From Kazachstania africana CBS 2517 (Eukaryota > Ascomycota > Saccharomycetes > Saccharomycetales > Saccharomycetaceae): a stretch of 64,000 nucleotides of DNA. The position numbers and the translations under genes are program-made. Within the stretch, counting starts at the first letter, position 1, and every line of letters starts with the position of its first letter. The stretch lies in contig NC_018946.1 in NCBI RefSeq assembly GCF_000304475.1, positions 620,001-684,000 of the forward strand, read 5' to 3'. Shown here piece by piece: positions 46,701 through 55,641 of this stretch. The notes beneath the pieces were generated by a model. That model saw nothing but the letters and a program-made list of their open reading frames with translations, did no database searches and was not told where the DNA came from.

Positions 46701-49335
46701 TATTTTCCAATTCTTTGTTCAATTCCTTTTCGACTTTTTTCTTTGCAGACTCTATATCCTCCTTATTTTTCTCTAGATTGAAAAGTTCACGACTCATTTT
46801 GTTAATTCCTTCTTCAGCTTGTTCCTTTTTAGATGTTATGTCTCTGAGCTTAGATTCAAGAGTATTGATTTTGCTTTCATATGCTTCAATTTTCTTTTTA
46901 TTGGAAGCAAACGTCTCAGTTATTTTTTTATTAGCAGCTGTTAAATTTTCTTTATCTTTCGTAATTTCTATCAGTCTAGTTGAAACATTTTCCAGTGATT
47001 TTTCTACCTTTTTATGTTTCCCTTCCAGGAATTCATAGTCATTTTTCAACCTTTCGTAATTCCCTGAAACTGATTTATACTCGGTAGATAGAGAGTCCAG
47101 CTTGGCGTTCAAATCGTCGGACAATGCTTTATTGTCTAACTCCAATTGAACTAGTTCTTTTTTCAAATTTGCACATCTCCCTTGAAGTTCCTCAAATTCT
47201 TCAAATGAAATTTTACTGTAAGGCTCTTCGTCGGGACTATGAGATAAAGCGCTTCTTATTCTATAAAAATTTTCATCAATTAGCTCAATAAAATGTGGAC
47301 TGAAATATAAATTTGGTAGGCCAGTTTCATCAAGTCCAGGATTTAAGATGTCAAAGTTCTCATTTGCCTTAGCAAACAATGAGTTTTCTTTAAATTGTTT
47401 AATACGAGATTGATAATTATCTTGACCTAACCGTTTTGTAATAAAATTATAGTAGTCTTTTCTTGGATAAGGAGAATCTTTAGAAGAAAATTCATAGGAA
47501 ATACCCAATAACATGGTTACTAAACATTTAACAGTAATATCATCATCTTGAATTTGATATGAAAAAGCTGATAATGCTTGGATGGTTGATTTACTAGAAA
47601 GGAAATCATTGACAGCGTTTGAATCTGAGTATAGCCAATATGAGAGAAATGAAAGGAACGAAACAGGGATACGAATATCTTCTGATGAAAGGGAGGTTAA
47701 AAGCAATTCTGCTATAGTTTGTACTACACTGAGCTGATCTTCATCCTCCAATTCGCTTTCTGTCTTTATATTACGAATTAGATTTCTAAGTTCCATGTTT
47801 TCATCATTTTCGTGCTGAAAGAGGAACATAAATAAATCAGTAGTGAAGTAAAGCTTGTAAGGATTGAGATTTAGTTCTGGGTCGTACGATAAAATTACTT
47901 CAAGTAAGTTATGTTTAATTATGTCCTTTGAAGGCTTGTCATCTTGTTCTAGTGCATTTTCTTCCTGTTCTTTCATACTAAACATATTTTTGTAGATTTC
48001 AATCTGCTGATCTAAAAATTTTGACTGCAGTAAAGGATTATTACTAAAGTAAGCCTTTAGTAATTCACTAGAAGCAGCTCTGGTATCGAACGTATGGACC
48101 GAATTTGAATATAATATCCAGTTCACCAACAAACTGATAACCGGGACAAGATGCACAGCCGCTGTGGAATTGGGGCCTACTGCCGATAATGATGGATCAA
48201 AATAAGGAACATCTATCTTACCGAATTCACCTTGAGCTAATTCGTTATCTCTAATCATATCTGCTGCAGTAGTTAATGCAATAGGTCTCACTTTCCTTGG
48301 TATTGAAGGGAAAAACGCTAAACGTAAGACGACCATTAAGATATTTGAATCTAATAATATATTTTGATTATTCTTTGTCACTGAGTTACCAGGTTCTACT
48401 GTTAATGAAACGATATCAAGTGTCGTATTTATATTGCTTATTCTTTGATCAGTCCAGAAAAATTCTTCTTCAGTTGAAAGTGGCTCATTTAGGACACGAG
48501 CCAATCTAGGTAAGTTACCAGTCTCTAAGAATAGTGTCTGATTTGAAGTGTTGTATTTCAATATATTACTAATTAATGATAGACAATCATTGACGACAAT
48601 GGATCCTCTTAAACCACCTTCTTCATCCACTATATTAAATAGACGTTCGAAGATATTTTCAAATGCAACAAGTTTTTGAACATGAGGCGAGTCGTTGACG
48701 ACTGCCATCAATAATAAAATGACTTCATCTCTTATAGGTTCATGGATATCGTCTAGAAGAGTGACCATGGTAGATGTACTTGTTGGGAATTCGATGATCG
48801 CATTTCTTGCTTTAGATGGACGTGTGGCCAATACGGCCTCTAATAGTTGTATGGCATATAGTTTGATATGGAAATTTTCAGTTTCGAGCAATTGAATGAT
48901 CAATTGAATCAATTCACTTGATTGTGTCAAAGCGTCCGCAATCCATAGAGAAAACTGGTCAATTGTCTCCAGTTCCTGTTTCATGACCAATGGGGAGGGG
49001 TATTTACCATTTTGTAACCTTGATTGCTGTGATATCCAGTTTCTAGTTAAATCTTCATCACCATCTCCCCTGATAAATAAGATTAGCAGCGTTTCGAGGA
49101 TAGCTTTACACATATCTTCATCGATATAATCACGTTTCAGCGTATTCAATAAGGCTTTGAGTCCTGAGGCGATTACAGTTTCTCTATATTGACGGCTGAA
49201 AGCTTTCAAACCCAACACAGCTGATCTTCTATCACCAATTAGTGTTGAGTTTTCCACTCTATCACATAGGGTAGGAATCGTCTCTTCAGCCGACGGGGTC
49301 TTTGGGGTCTGCATCAGACCTTGGATGAGATCCAT
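43726..49335 (-). CDS. USO1: ER-to-Golgi vesicle tethering factor (p115 homologue)
   Basis: The protein has 1869 residues (S. cerevisiae Uso1 1790). The N-terminal armadillo-like head, about 1-720, starts MDLIQGLMQTPKTPSAEETI and includes KALLNTLKRDYIDEDM and the strongly conserved LLLMAVVNDSPHVQKLVAFEN. It is followed by about 1100 residues of heptad-rich coiled coil and an acidic tail (SSDEEDDDEEDEEEG). The conserved IDDLMLLVTDLDEKN precedes the tail. Uso1 dimers tether COPII vesicles to the Golgi, binding Ypt1 and SNAREs. A 24-residue tandem repeat near residues 1620-1710 (44209-44496) probably explains part of the extra length. It matches YDL058W. Confidence 0.98.
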   Translation of the reverse strand: MDLIQGLMQTPKTPSAEETIPTLCDRVENSTLIGDRRSAVLGLKAFSRQYRETVIASGLKALLNTLKRDYIDEDMCKAILETLLILFIRGDGDEDLTRNWISQQSRLQNGKYPSPLVMKQELETIDQFSLWIADALTQSSELIQLIIQLLETENFHIKLYAIQLLEAVLATRPSKARNAIIEFPTSTSTMVTLLDDIHEPIRDEVILLLMAVVNDSPHVQKLVAFENIFERLFNIVDEEGGLRGSIVVNDCLSLISNILKYNTSNQTLFLETGNLPRLARVLNEPLSTEEEFFWTDQRISNINTTLDIVSLTVEPGNSVTKNNQNILLDSNILMVVLRLAFFPSIPRKVRPIALTTAADMIRDNELAQGEFGKIDVPYFDPSLSAVGPNSTAAVHLVPVISLLVNWILYSNSVHTFDTRAASSELLKAYFSNNPLLQSKFLDQQIEIYKNMFSMKEQEENALEQDDKPSKDIIKHNLLEVILSYDPELNLNPYKLYFTTDLFMFLFQHENDENMELRNLIRNIKTESELEDEDQLSVVQTIAELLLTSLSSEDIRIPVSFLSFLSYWLYSDSNAVNDFLSSKSTIQALSAFSYQIQDDDITVKCLVTMLLGISYEFSSKDSPYPRKDYYNFITKRLGQDNYQSRIKQFKENSLFAKANENFDILNPGLDETGLPNLYFSPHFIELIDENFYRIRSALSHSPDEEPYSKISFEEFEELQGRCANLKKELVQLELDNKALSDDLNAKLDSLSTEYKSVSGNYERLKNDYEFLEGKHKKVEKSLENVSTRLIEITKDKENLTAANKKITETFASNKKKIEAYESKINTLESKLRDITSKKEQAEEGINKMSRELFNLEKNKEDIESAKKKVEKELNKELENMKNENKKLDNTLAKKEKELQSLDEELQKLRKMQSLLETDKDQSARELTEWKSKFQGHDELVTRLTDKLKSLANSFKNIQSERDTLQKHLMEITDNNKLDVQNLESQIEALSTERDNAILERNDLLNTITNLESATTQIHNNYREEIARLTSKTDDLQRTVNTQEKQLNEKNEDLIALQKSSEEQKEDAKKLELKFADVRSSKNEINKLFEDVSGKLKEAHDEISGLSKRKEGLEKALEEYSKKTTILDEEANSLKTKNDNLQNAKEDLETKLNEAKERFEKEFSSTQSEIEDLKGNLQTKVKDIQRANERKEELENKLTLAQSKISELKKDLEMKETHIQKMYETKEKCQNALNSSQSEVEELKKNLETKETKIQKATEACESLRSELETSVQESKRGMDELKEKISALETLKREAEKDSETMKKELEDKEKNLATLQSAFDDISKQLSLLENNLSSSHDDTKKLRDENEELQKQLGKLRADFDTKSNELEESLVKLEGVTKEKTKNSSELTEAKSSLQKVKLELERNVTDLKKQLNEKTQAFERERKLLNEGSSSITKEYSEKVTALEEKLTSSKNDFEEKVRELESKQTEMDSLKLDLEATLEQKNTEIKKLSSELSEKEIQLEKGSSEISEISKKNEITIKELEKQLSELHKQLAEKDEKLETCKGDNEKKITKLKHSFDETEDKLKESNMQTSKLEKENKDLRQKLEESLKRNSQEYKSLEQLQETLVKEKQELEKSLNDSKIQLNEKEKVIKDFEVTKEKLQETENALSEKEKAMQDFEATKEKLQETENALSEKEKAAQDFEITKKKLVETEKALSEKGKAVEDLEITTNKLKESEIELTEKGKKLEHFKETSATFEKELQEAIAGKKSLEEKASLLESELLDLKNSLEEKDSVIQKKEQLISQSQQKNNSELMELRDLLKKLEEENKKLSEQVSDRTEIDDLMLLVTDLDEKNSRYREKLESLGVEVSSDEEDDDEEDEEEGTG
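44209..44496 (-). repeat. 72-bp tandem repeat inside USO1 coiled coil
   Basis: Units at about 44281-44352 and 44353-44424 agree at all but about four of 72 bases, and more diverged units flank them. Each unit encodes 24 residues around ENALSEKEKA-QDFE-TKEKLQET. The period of 24 residues keeps the coiled-coil register approximately. Confidence 0.9.
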
Positions 49336-49966
49336 GACGTTTCTGTGCCTGTTAGTTCGTTAAAATCGAGACTTGCCTATACTCTTGTTCATAGCACTTT
49401 GAAATTTAACAGCAAGCAAGTATTTTTCTGCTACATATTGCGCGAAGATCTGAGTTCTCAATAAAGTCAACAGTCAGAGAAACATGAGGCATCATCAGTC
49501 ACCAACATCAAGAAATCCCCACTCGGTGTGAAAGTTGAGACTTTTATCTCGCTCGATATTGTTCGTCAGGCCCATATATTGGATCCTACAAATTTGAGCT
49601 TACGATTCGACCTTCTTCGAATTCGAAACTGCATTCATTGTCGATAAGTATTAAATATATATTGACCCTTGTAGCCTTCTACCTCAGTCACATATCTTGT
49701 GAGTCTCTACGCGTCTATTGGAACTTTAGTGAGGGAGTAGGGAAGAAGTAGCGCCTTGTTGTTATGGCGCTGTGTGTTTGTCGTTGTGGTTTGCTGTGGC
49801 TACATGCTGAGCCCAGTGTTTTCACGTGCCGTAAGGGAAATATCAAACATAAATGCCACACTTTGTGGAATAAGATATAAATGGGATTCGATAGGATCGG
49901 GCGACCTAGAACTGTCGACAGATATACCCCCAATACTATGGCGACAGTTGATTATAGATCATCCAG
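49336..49966. promoter_or_regulatory. Divergent promoter region USO1-RAD59
   Basis: No gene is supported. An MCB box ACGCGT lies at 49709-49714, about 255 bp before RAD59. TATATA lies near 49655. Confidence 0.5.
49709..49714. promoter_or_regulatory. MCB box (MBF site) upstream of RAD59
   Basis: ACGCGT is the exact core recognised by Mbp1-Swi6. DNA-repair and replication genes are typical MBF targets. A single copy is suggestive only. Confidence 0.45.
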
Positions 49967-50608
49967 ATGAATAAGACTGAAATATTGTATGAATCCACAA
50001 CGTATTCAGCGGGACCAGGTTTGGATATAAAAGATTTCAAGGTAATAGAAGATTGGGATAACAGGCCCGCGAGTAAATGGTCACTGTCAAGGATTGGGAA
50101 GCTACAGACAAAGATCGAGAATTATACATACAAGATATATCATAGTAACCGATATGGTAAACTGAATTTGCATAAGATTATACCGGGATATAAGCTCATC
50201 GAGTTTATGAATGAATGTTTCGGGTATGAAGGATGGCGTATGGAGGTTTTGGATGTGGAGGCCACAGAGTGTGGAACGGTGCTTAACAAGAATGCAGAAT
50301 CTGATCATGATATCAATCATAACGTTGTTGCTGAAGCTCGAGTGAAAGTTACTTTAAAAGATGGTACTAATATCCAGAATGGTGGTATCGGGAGAGGTAT
50401 GCTCCCCACTAAGGGCGAGAGCTTCTCCAAAGCCAAGAAAGAAGCAGTAAACAATGCTTTAAAGCAGACCATCTTGGGATTTGAGAAAATGATCATAGAG
50501 TATAACGATAAAGTTGCTAAAAACTACTACGTGGACGGTCTCTACGTGGCCAAAATCAAAACAGAAGCCAGTGCCACGATAAACGTAAAACTAGAAGACC
50601 ACATATAG
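49967..50608 (+). CDS. RAD59: Rad52-family DNA annealing protein
   Basis: The protein has 213 residues (S. cerevisiae Rad59 238). The Rad52/22 domain covers most of it: IEDWDNRPASKWSLSRIGKLQTKIENYTYKIY, a NRYGKLNLHKIIPGYKLIEFMNE block, FGYEGWRMEV, and VAEARVKVTLKDGTN...GGIGRG, then KGESFSKAKKEAVNNALKQ. Rad59 promotes single-strand annealing and Rad51-independent break-induced replication together with Rad52. The protein lacks Rad52's long C-terminal Rad51-binding region, as expected. It matches YDL059C and is followed here directly by RPS29; TSR1 (YDL060W) is missing. Confidence 0.95.
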   Translation: MNKTEILYESTTYSAGPGLDIKDFKVIEDWDNRPASKWSLSRIGKLQTKIENYTYKIYHSNRYGKLNLHKIIPGYKLIEFMNECFGYEGWRMEVLDVEATECGTVLNKNAESDHDINHNVVAEARVKVTLKDGTNIQNGGIGRGMLPTKGESFSKAKKEAVNNALKQTILGFEKMIIEYNDKVAKNYYVDGLYVAKIKTEASATINVKLEDHI

Positions 50609-50699
50609 ATGTATACAGACACCTACACGATAATGAAAGTATGATATTATTTGTAAGTTTAACCAATTGTTGTTCTCATTTGACTGCTTTTATTTAATA

Positions 50700-50735
50700 A
50701 CATCCTTACATCCCATCTCTTGCCATCCATACATC
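50700..50735 (+). promoter_or_regulatory. Paired Rap1-type sites of RPS29
   Basis: ACATCCTTACATC (50700-50712) and CCATCCATACATC (50723-50735) each differ from ACACCCATACATY at about two positions. They have the same orientation and are 23 bp apart, the usual ribosomal-protein promoter layout. They lie about 600 bp from the ATG, which is explained if a 5'UTR intron intervenes. Confidence 0.6.
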
Positions 50736-50947
50736 ACATACAGTTTCTGGAAGTTTTGCGAGAGAATGAAAGTTTTCGTTTAAAAGAAAACAAACATTCT
50801 CAGAAATTTCATGAATTTTTCAGGAAATCCGCGAAACGGTTCTCTGCACTGTGGGAAAATTTCACGTTGAAGAGTACAAGTGATAAGGAAAGGTTAGTGT
50901 GTGGAACTAGCATAGAGATACCCAGTAATAAGAGATAATCGATAAAC

Positions 50948-51326
50948 GTATGTTTGAATCCTGCAAGAACATGGAAGAGAGAGGTTAAAACGAAGCCTAT
51001 TACGCCTACAATGATGATGAGAACGTGGAAATTAAGGTAGTTAAAGTACCGAGTTTTAATAGAACGATCTAAAGACGTACCTGTGTTCTGATGGAAATTA
51101 ATAGCGTACTGCAAAGGCTCTTATTTAGGATGTGTGTATAGTGAGATCTATACCCGCAAGGATTCTTTTTTTCTTTTTGAGATGTTAACAAGTGAAGTAC
51201 ACTTATGCAATTACTGAGTGGAAGCATTATCTATCCCAAGGCAATTCTATATTTATCCCGGCTCAATTCCATACTTTTTCCAGTTGACATAAATTACTAA
51301 CAACAATGAATTTCCCTTCTTAATAG
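50948..51326 (+). other. RPS29: Candidate RPS29 5'UTR intron (379 nt)
   Basis: GTATGT at 50948, TACTAAC at 51295-51301 and TAG ending at 51326 give a complete set of consensus splice signals. The 3' site is 7 nt before the ATG. The branch-to-acceptor distance of 25 nt is normal. The 5' site is inferred as the only good GTATGT in the interval. Confidence 0.6.
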
Positions 51327-51333
51327 ATCAACC

Positions 51334-51504
51334 ATGGCTCACGAAAACGTTTGGTTCTCCCACCCAAGAAGATACGGTAAAGGTTCCCGTCAATGTCGTG
51401 TCTGTTCTTCCCACTCTGGTTTAATCAGAAAGTACGACTTAAACATCTGTCGTCAATGTTTCAGAGAAAGAGCTAACGACATCGGTTTCCACAAATACAG
51501 ATAA
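51334..51504 (+). CDS. RPS29: 40S ribosomal protein uS14 (Rps29)
   Basis: The protein has 56 residues, the same as both S. cerevisiae Rps29 copies. It is [19 protein letters not shown] followed by the zinc-binding CxxC pairs Cys21/Cys24 and Cys39/Cys42, ending DIGFHKYR. uS14 sits in the head of the small subunit near the decoding region. Codon use is extremely biased. The position after RAD59 corresponds to RPS29B (YDL061C). There is probably a 5'UTR intron upstream. Confidence 0.98.
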   Translation: MAHENVWFSHPRRYGKGSRQCRVCSSHSGLIRKYDLNICRQCFRERANDIGFHKYR

Positions 51505-51964
51505 ATTTATTCATAATTCCTTAATTTTCATGTTTAAATAATCACATTTTAGAGTTATATATATGCACTATCATTTAAAGGATAATACGTTAAACTTATC
51601 TGTCTTATCACCTATATAGCTGACACTTTGACTGGGATTCGTTTCTGACATTATCTCTATTGAATGAGATGGATTGCCAAACGAACAAGCGTATCAACAG
51701 CTCATGTCGCCACCATCAGTAAACCAGCACCCATCAAGAATTCTGCCAACCACACAAAATCTGATGGATGACAGAGGCATCGCCAATTAACTATATCCCA
51801 TATGGGCCCATCCATGATGAGTCGCTTTGTACGTACAGCTAATGAAAAATTTTGTCCCACTGTAGAAATGAAACTAGTTATATTAGGAAGGTCATCGCAT
51901 CGATATAGTGAGAGGCTTATTCCATTTAAGGCAGTTAAATCGGTATAACACAGGTATATACGAT
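51505..51964. promoter_or_regulatory. SYO1 promoter region with RRPE and PAC elements
   Basis: No gene is supported. TGAAAAATTTT (51843-51853) is the exact RRPE consensus and GATGAG (51816-51821) is the PAC core. The pair is the hallmark of ribosome-biogenesis genes, controlled by Stb3 and Dot6/Tod6. They lie 110-150 bp upstream of SYO1. Confidence 0.75.
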
Positions 51965-53758
51965 ATGGGTAAATCTAAGAAAAGATCTAGAGCTTCTAGG
52001 GCACGTTTGAATCCGTTATCAAACCAAAGAACCAACTCTGCTAAGGATGCAAACCTAATAACCAAAAAAATTCAGCCATTAATCACCCAATTACAAAGTA
52101 CCATTGCAAATGATCGTAATATGGCAATCTCTTCAATTAGTGTTATGTGTGAAGATCCTCATATGAGGCATTTGTTAATGAAGGAGAAATTAATTCACAT
52201 TATATTGAATAATTTATTAAATGATAATAATACCGACATTGTAATCGAAGCATTTGGTTTACTCAGAAACTTAACTATCGAAGAAGGTTATGATGTTGCT
52301 GTCCATTTATGGAGAAATGATATCTGGGCTCATTTAAAGGAAGGTTTCAATAAGATTAATCAATCTTTAGATGCTATGGGAAAGAATGAGAATGATGATA
52401 ATAAAAAGGCCAGTAAACAATCGATTAGAATGTTATTTGATTATTCTGATAACCTAATTTCGTTACTAGTAGCATTAACAAACGATTCAGATGATATTCT
52501 GAACGAAATCTTAAAAGAGGACAAATTAAATGTCGTTTTTTCCACTATATTAAAATTCAATGAGTACGGTATGGATAAATTGACAACGAACTTACGTAAC
52601 ACAGTCCTTGATTTTTTCTACGACTTCAGTTCTGAGTCTATTGATTTCGTCGAGTTTGTTTTGAACAATGAAGCTTTAGTTCAATTAGTCAGCAGCTTAT
52701 GCAGTTCAGAAATGAATAATGAATTAAGTCAAGTTTTAGTTTGTGGTATCAATTTACAATTTGCTGATGTTGACACCAATATTACTCTCGATTCATCAAA
52801 ATGTAATGAGATTTTAACTCAAGTAACACAAGCCATAGGAAGAATCAATTTGCAAGATATGAAACAAAATTTAAACTTCGCAATTGACAATAGTGAAACT
52901 ATCGATGCTTCGAGATTAAAGGACTACGCTAAGAAAAAACAAGCTGCTATGATGGAGCTTCAAGCGATTGAAACCGGTATCGACGTTTTAACTGGTATTT
53001 TTGAAATGATTGCATCTTTACAGATTAATGTAGATTTAGATTTAATGACTGTATTGAAGTCTAATTTACCAAATTTTCTGAATTCTCTATTAGCAGAGTT
53101 CCCTGATAGAATTTTAATTGCATGGAATAACTATTTGTGGTTATTTGTCAGTCTTGGGGGAGAAGAAATAACTTCACAAGACTTAAGCCTATTGTGGCAA
53201 CATGTTGTGAATATTGATGATAAGAACGAAAATAGTATTAAATCAGGTAAATTGAGTGTGATGTGGGTGCTCCTAAAGATATGTGGGTTACGAGGTGATA
53301 TTGAAACACTAACGAGGTTGCAAGTCTGGAACAACATACAATTTATAACTTCTGTCATTGACGAATTCAAGAAAACCGATGATATTGAAGTCAGACAAAA
53401 ATGTTGCGGCTTATTAGCATGTGTAGCGTGTTACCAAGGGCAAGACGTAGAAATGAATCAAACGGTTGGTACATTTTTCTTGGAATGTCTCGTTTCTACG
53501 GAATTACAAGTTGACATTTTGGTCGATGTTACAAATTTTATCTTCGAAGTTTATTCGGATGCCGATTTCGATTATGATGAACCTGTGTTTATAAATGGTA
53601 ATTTCCTAGCGGTATTGAAAGATAAAGTTGCACCAAATTTAAAAAATAGATTTAAGATGGTGGATAAGAATAAAGATCCTGAGGTAAAGTCGAGATGTAC
53701 AGAGTGTTGTAATACATTAGATAGTTTTATTCATTACAAAAGTAATGAAAGATCATGA
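51965..53758 (+). CDS. SYO1: Symportin, co-importer of Rpl5 and Rpl11
   Basis: The protein has 597 residues from the first ATG (MGKSKKRSRASRARLNP); S. cerevisiae Syo1 has 620. The basic N-terminus acts as the PY-NLS-type signal read by Kap104. An armadillo stretch starts at about 30 (ITQLQSTIANDRNMAISSISVM...AFGLLRNLTIEEGYDVAVHLW), followed by an acidic loop and HEAT repeats to the end. Syo1 carries uL18 (Rpl5) and uL5 (Rpl11) together into the nucleus for 5S RNP assembly. RRPE and PAC sites upstream agree with that role. It corresponds to YDL063C. Confidence 0.95.
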   Translation: MGKSKKRSRASRARLNPLSNQRTNSAKDANLITKKIQPLITQLQSTIANDRNMAISSISVMCEDPHMRHLLMKEKLIHIILNNLLNDNNTDIVIEAFGLLRNLTIEEGYDVAVHLWRNDIWAHLKEGFNKINQSLDAMGKNENDDNKKASKQSIRMLFDYSDNLISLLVALTNDSDDILNEILKEDKLNVVFSTILKFNEYGMDKLTTNLRNTVLDFFYDFSSESIDFVEFVLNNEALVQLVSSLCSSEMNNELSQVLVCGINLQFADVDTNITLDSSKCNEILTQVTQAIGRINLQDMKQNLNFAIDNSETIDASRLKDYAKKKQAAMMELQAIETGIDVLTGIFEMIASLQINVDLDLMTVLKSNLPNFLNSLLAEFPDRILIAWNNYLWLFVSLGGEEITSQDLSLLWQHVVNIDDKNENSIKSGKLSVMWVLLKICGLRGDIETLTRLQVWNNIQFITSVIDEFKKTDDIEVRQKCCGLLACVACYQGQDVEMNQTVGTFFLECLVSTELQVDILVDVTNFIFEVYSDADFDYDEPVFINGNFLAVLKDKVAPNLKNRFKMVDKNKDPEVKSRCTECCNTLDSFIHYKSNERS

Positions 53759-53830
53759 AAAATATAATTATATATCATACATACAGGTACATTGTATAAT
53801 AAAAGATTTGAAAAAGATAAAAGAAAATGC

Positions 53831-54304
53831 TTATTTTGAATATTGTTTTGCCTGTAAAGCAATTTTCTTTTCATATTCAGCTTTATTTTTGGAAAATGCT
53901 CTCCAAGCAGGTTCTTGTGCGGGAGAATTTGGGTTAGGGGAGTCTAACAAGTCCTGAATACCTAGACAGATTTGTTTTAAGGTGATAGCGGGCCTCCAAT
54001 CCTGATCTTCGTTCAAGATACTTAGACAGATTGTTCCACTAGGGTACACGTTTGGATGGTAGAACCCTGCTGGAAGTTTTACTTTTGGAGGTTTTGAGGG
54101 GTATTCATCTGGGTATTCTATAGTTAGTGGATATACACCTTCATGCCACAACGTACCTTCCTTCCCGGGGATACCTGCCTCCCATCTTTGTAAATTTAAT
54201 GAACCATCTTGCTTCTTAGTTGGCTTGGCAAAAAAACCAAACGGATGATCTTTCCTCCATTTCTTTCTTTCTTCTTGCAAACGTTGTAAACAAAGACTGC
54301 TCAT
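53831..54304 (-). CDS. UBC9: SUMO-conjugating enzyme E2
   Basis: The protein has 157 residues from ATG 54304 ([24 protein letters not shown]), identical in length to S. cerevisiae Ubc9. The catalytic cysteine is Cys93 in [15 protein letters not shown], followed by the E2 motif [13 protein letters not shown]. The end is [13 protein letters not shown] (ALQAKQYSK). Ubc9 takes Smt3/SUMO from Aos1-Uba2 and passes it to substrate lysines, mainly in the nucleus. The gene here is uninterrupted, whereas S. cerevisiae UBC9 has an intron near the start. It is convergent with SYO1 and divergent from PEX19, the YDL063C-YDL065C order. Confidence 0.98.
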   Translation of the reverse strand: MSSLCLQRLQEERKKWRKDHPFGFFAKPTKKQDGSLNLQRWEAGIPGKEGTLWHEGVYPLTIEYPDEYPSKPPKVKLPAGFYHPNVYPSGTICLSILNEDQDWRPAITLKQICLGIQDLLDSPNPNSPAQEPAWRAFSKNKAEYEKKIALQAKQYSK

Positions 54305-54756
54305 TATTGTCAATATTTATATTGTAGAGTGAAAAGTAGTTTTGATTTATCTTTTTCTGTTTAGTAATTGCCTATTTTGACACTATATCTCTACCTTAAT
54401 GATGTTATGCATTACCGACTACTACTAATATTAAATCTCAATTTTTTTGAGACAACAAAAAAATTTGTATTTTTGACCGACTTTTACCCTGTTTCGACCG
54501 GACAGATAAGTTCAGTTTCCATTTTAGGTATTAATTACTTCAAGTGGACATGAAGGTCATTTTAGGAAATTTCCTCTGTTTCCCGGGTAATCTAACGGCG
54601 CTATCTTTTTTTTTTTTTTTTTTTTAGTTACTTGCATTTCGTTTCTGAAGCAGTTTCAAGATGGGTTCTGAAAGGTACAACCTTGTATTGCTCAGTATTA
54701 CCGGCAGGTAGAAAGTTAGGTATCGTGATAACAGTGACATAATAATATTTATAGAT
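54305..54756. promoter_or_regulatory. Divergent promoter region UBC9-PEX19
   Basis: CCGGGTAA at 54583-54590 is a Reb1 site, followed by a run of 20 T at 54606-54625, a typical poly(dA:dT) nucleosome-excluding tract. No gene is supported. Confidence 0.65.
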
Positions 54757-55566
54757 ATGTCTAAGGAAGAAGAAGAGTACGATGATTTAGATGATTTATT
54801 GAATGAAGACCCATCACAATTTGATCAGGAGCCTAATACGAATGGTGATGATGCGGTTAAGAATCTAGAAAACAGTTTCAATAATTTAATGAGTCAAGAT
54901 ACCACAAAAGGAGACAGTGGGGAGACGGTCAAGAATCTTCAGAGTTTGTTACATTACTTAGGTGGTGAAGCAAAATCAGACCATATAAACGAGCCTGGCT
55001 TCAACAACGTGATCTCGAGCACGTTGGATAGATTGAAGAAAAATGGTGGTAAGATTGATGCAAGTTTAAATAATGAAGAGTCAAATTCGGATGATATGTT
55101 GTCTAATCTGTTCAGCCAAATGCTGGACGGAAATTTGGGTGATGACGAAAATATGGATAGTGCCATCTTAACTATATTGAATCAAATGTCTTCTAAAGAG
55201 GTATTATATCAACCTATGAAGGAGATGCAAACCGATTTTATTGAATGGTTTGAAAGAAATGAAGGTAAGGATGAATATAAGGACTCAATGCCCGTTTACA
55301 AGAAACAGTTTGATTTAGTCGAACAACTAGTGCATATTTATGAAATAGATGATTACAATAATGAAACGTATAGAGATCAAATAACGGAACTTTTGGATAA
55401 CCTAGAACAATTGGGTGACTCTCCAGTAAGTAAGGGATTCAATAATTCTGGAACCAATTCTGATGGTATAGATGAGTTAACAAAAATTCTGGGAAGTAAC
55501 GGTAATGATAAAGAAGGCTTACCTGATTTGGATAAAGAATTAGAGGATACATGTAAGCAACAATAG
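54757..55566 (+). CDS. PEX19: Peroxisomal membrane protein chaperone/import receptor
   Basis: The protein has 269 residues (S. cerevisiae Pex19 342, so the linkers are shorter). The acidic N-terminus YDDLDDLLNEDPSQF is the Pex3-binding region. The C-terminal helical domain binds membrane-protein targeting signals (EVLYQPMKEMQTDFIEWFERNE, YKKQFDLVEQLVHIYE). It ends with CKQQ, a CaaX box for farnesylation, as in S. cerevisiae. Pex19 binds newly made peroxisomal membrane proteins in the cytosol and delivers them to Pex3. It corresponds to YDL065C. Confidence 0.96.
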   Translation: MSKEEEEYDDLDDLLNEDPSQFDQEPNTNGDDAVKNLENSFNNLMSQDTTKGDSGETVKNLQSLLHYLGGEAKSDHINEPGFNNVISSTLDRLKKNGGKIDASLNNEESNSDDMLSNLFSQMLDGNLGDDENMDSAILTILNQMSSKEVLYQPMKEMQTDFIEWFERNEGKDEYKDSMPVYKKQFDLVEQLVHIYEIDDYNNETYRDQITELLDNLEQLGDSPVSKGFNNSGTNSDGIDELTKILGSNGNDKEGLPDLDKELEDTCKQQ

Positions 55567-55641
55567 CGAAATAGATAAAAAAAAGTTCTGTTTTGACCTT
55601 TATTTCTTCGCGGCCCCAAATTATTTATATATATAATTACA

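Larger units (their letters stand above)
50609..51333. promoter_or_regulatory. RPS29 promoter and leader region
   Basis: This region holds paired Rap1-like sites (50700-50735) and a candidate 5'UTR intron (50948-51326). A minus-strand open frame at 50809-51114 encodes membrane-like residues but lacks an ATG and is not accepted as a gene. Confidence 0.6.

Noticed and set aside
50809..51114. Minus-strand open frame with two membrane-like segments
   Set aside because: It has no ATG before its hydrophobic core (it opens with TTG), I found no good intron that would supply one, and it lies inside the likely RPS29 5'UTR intron.
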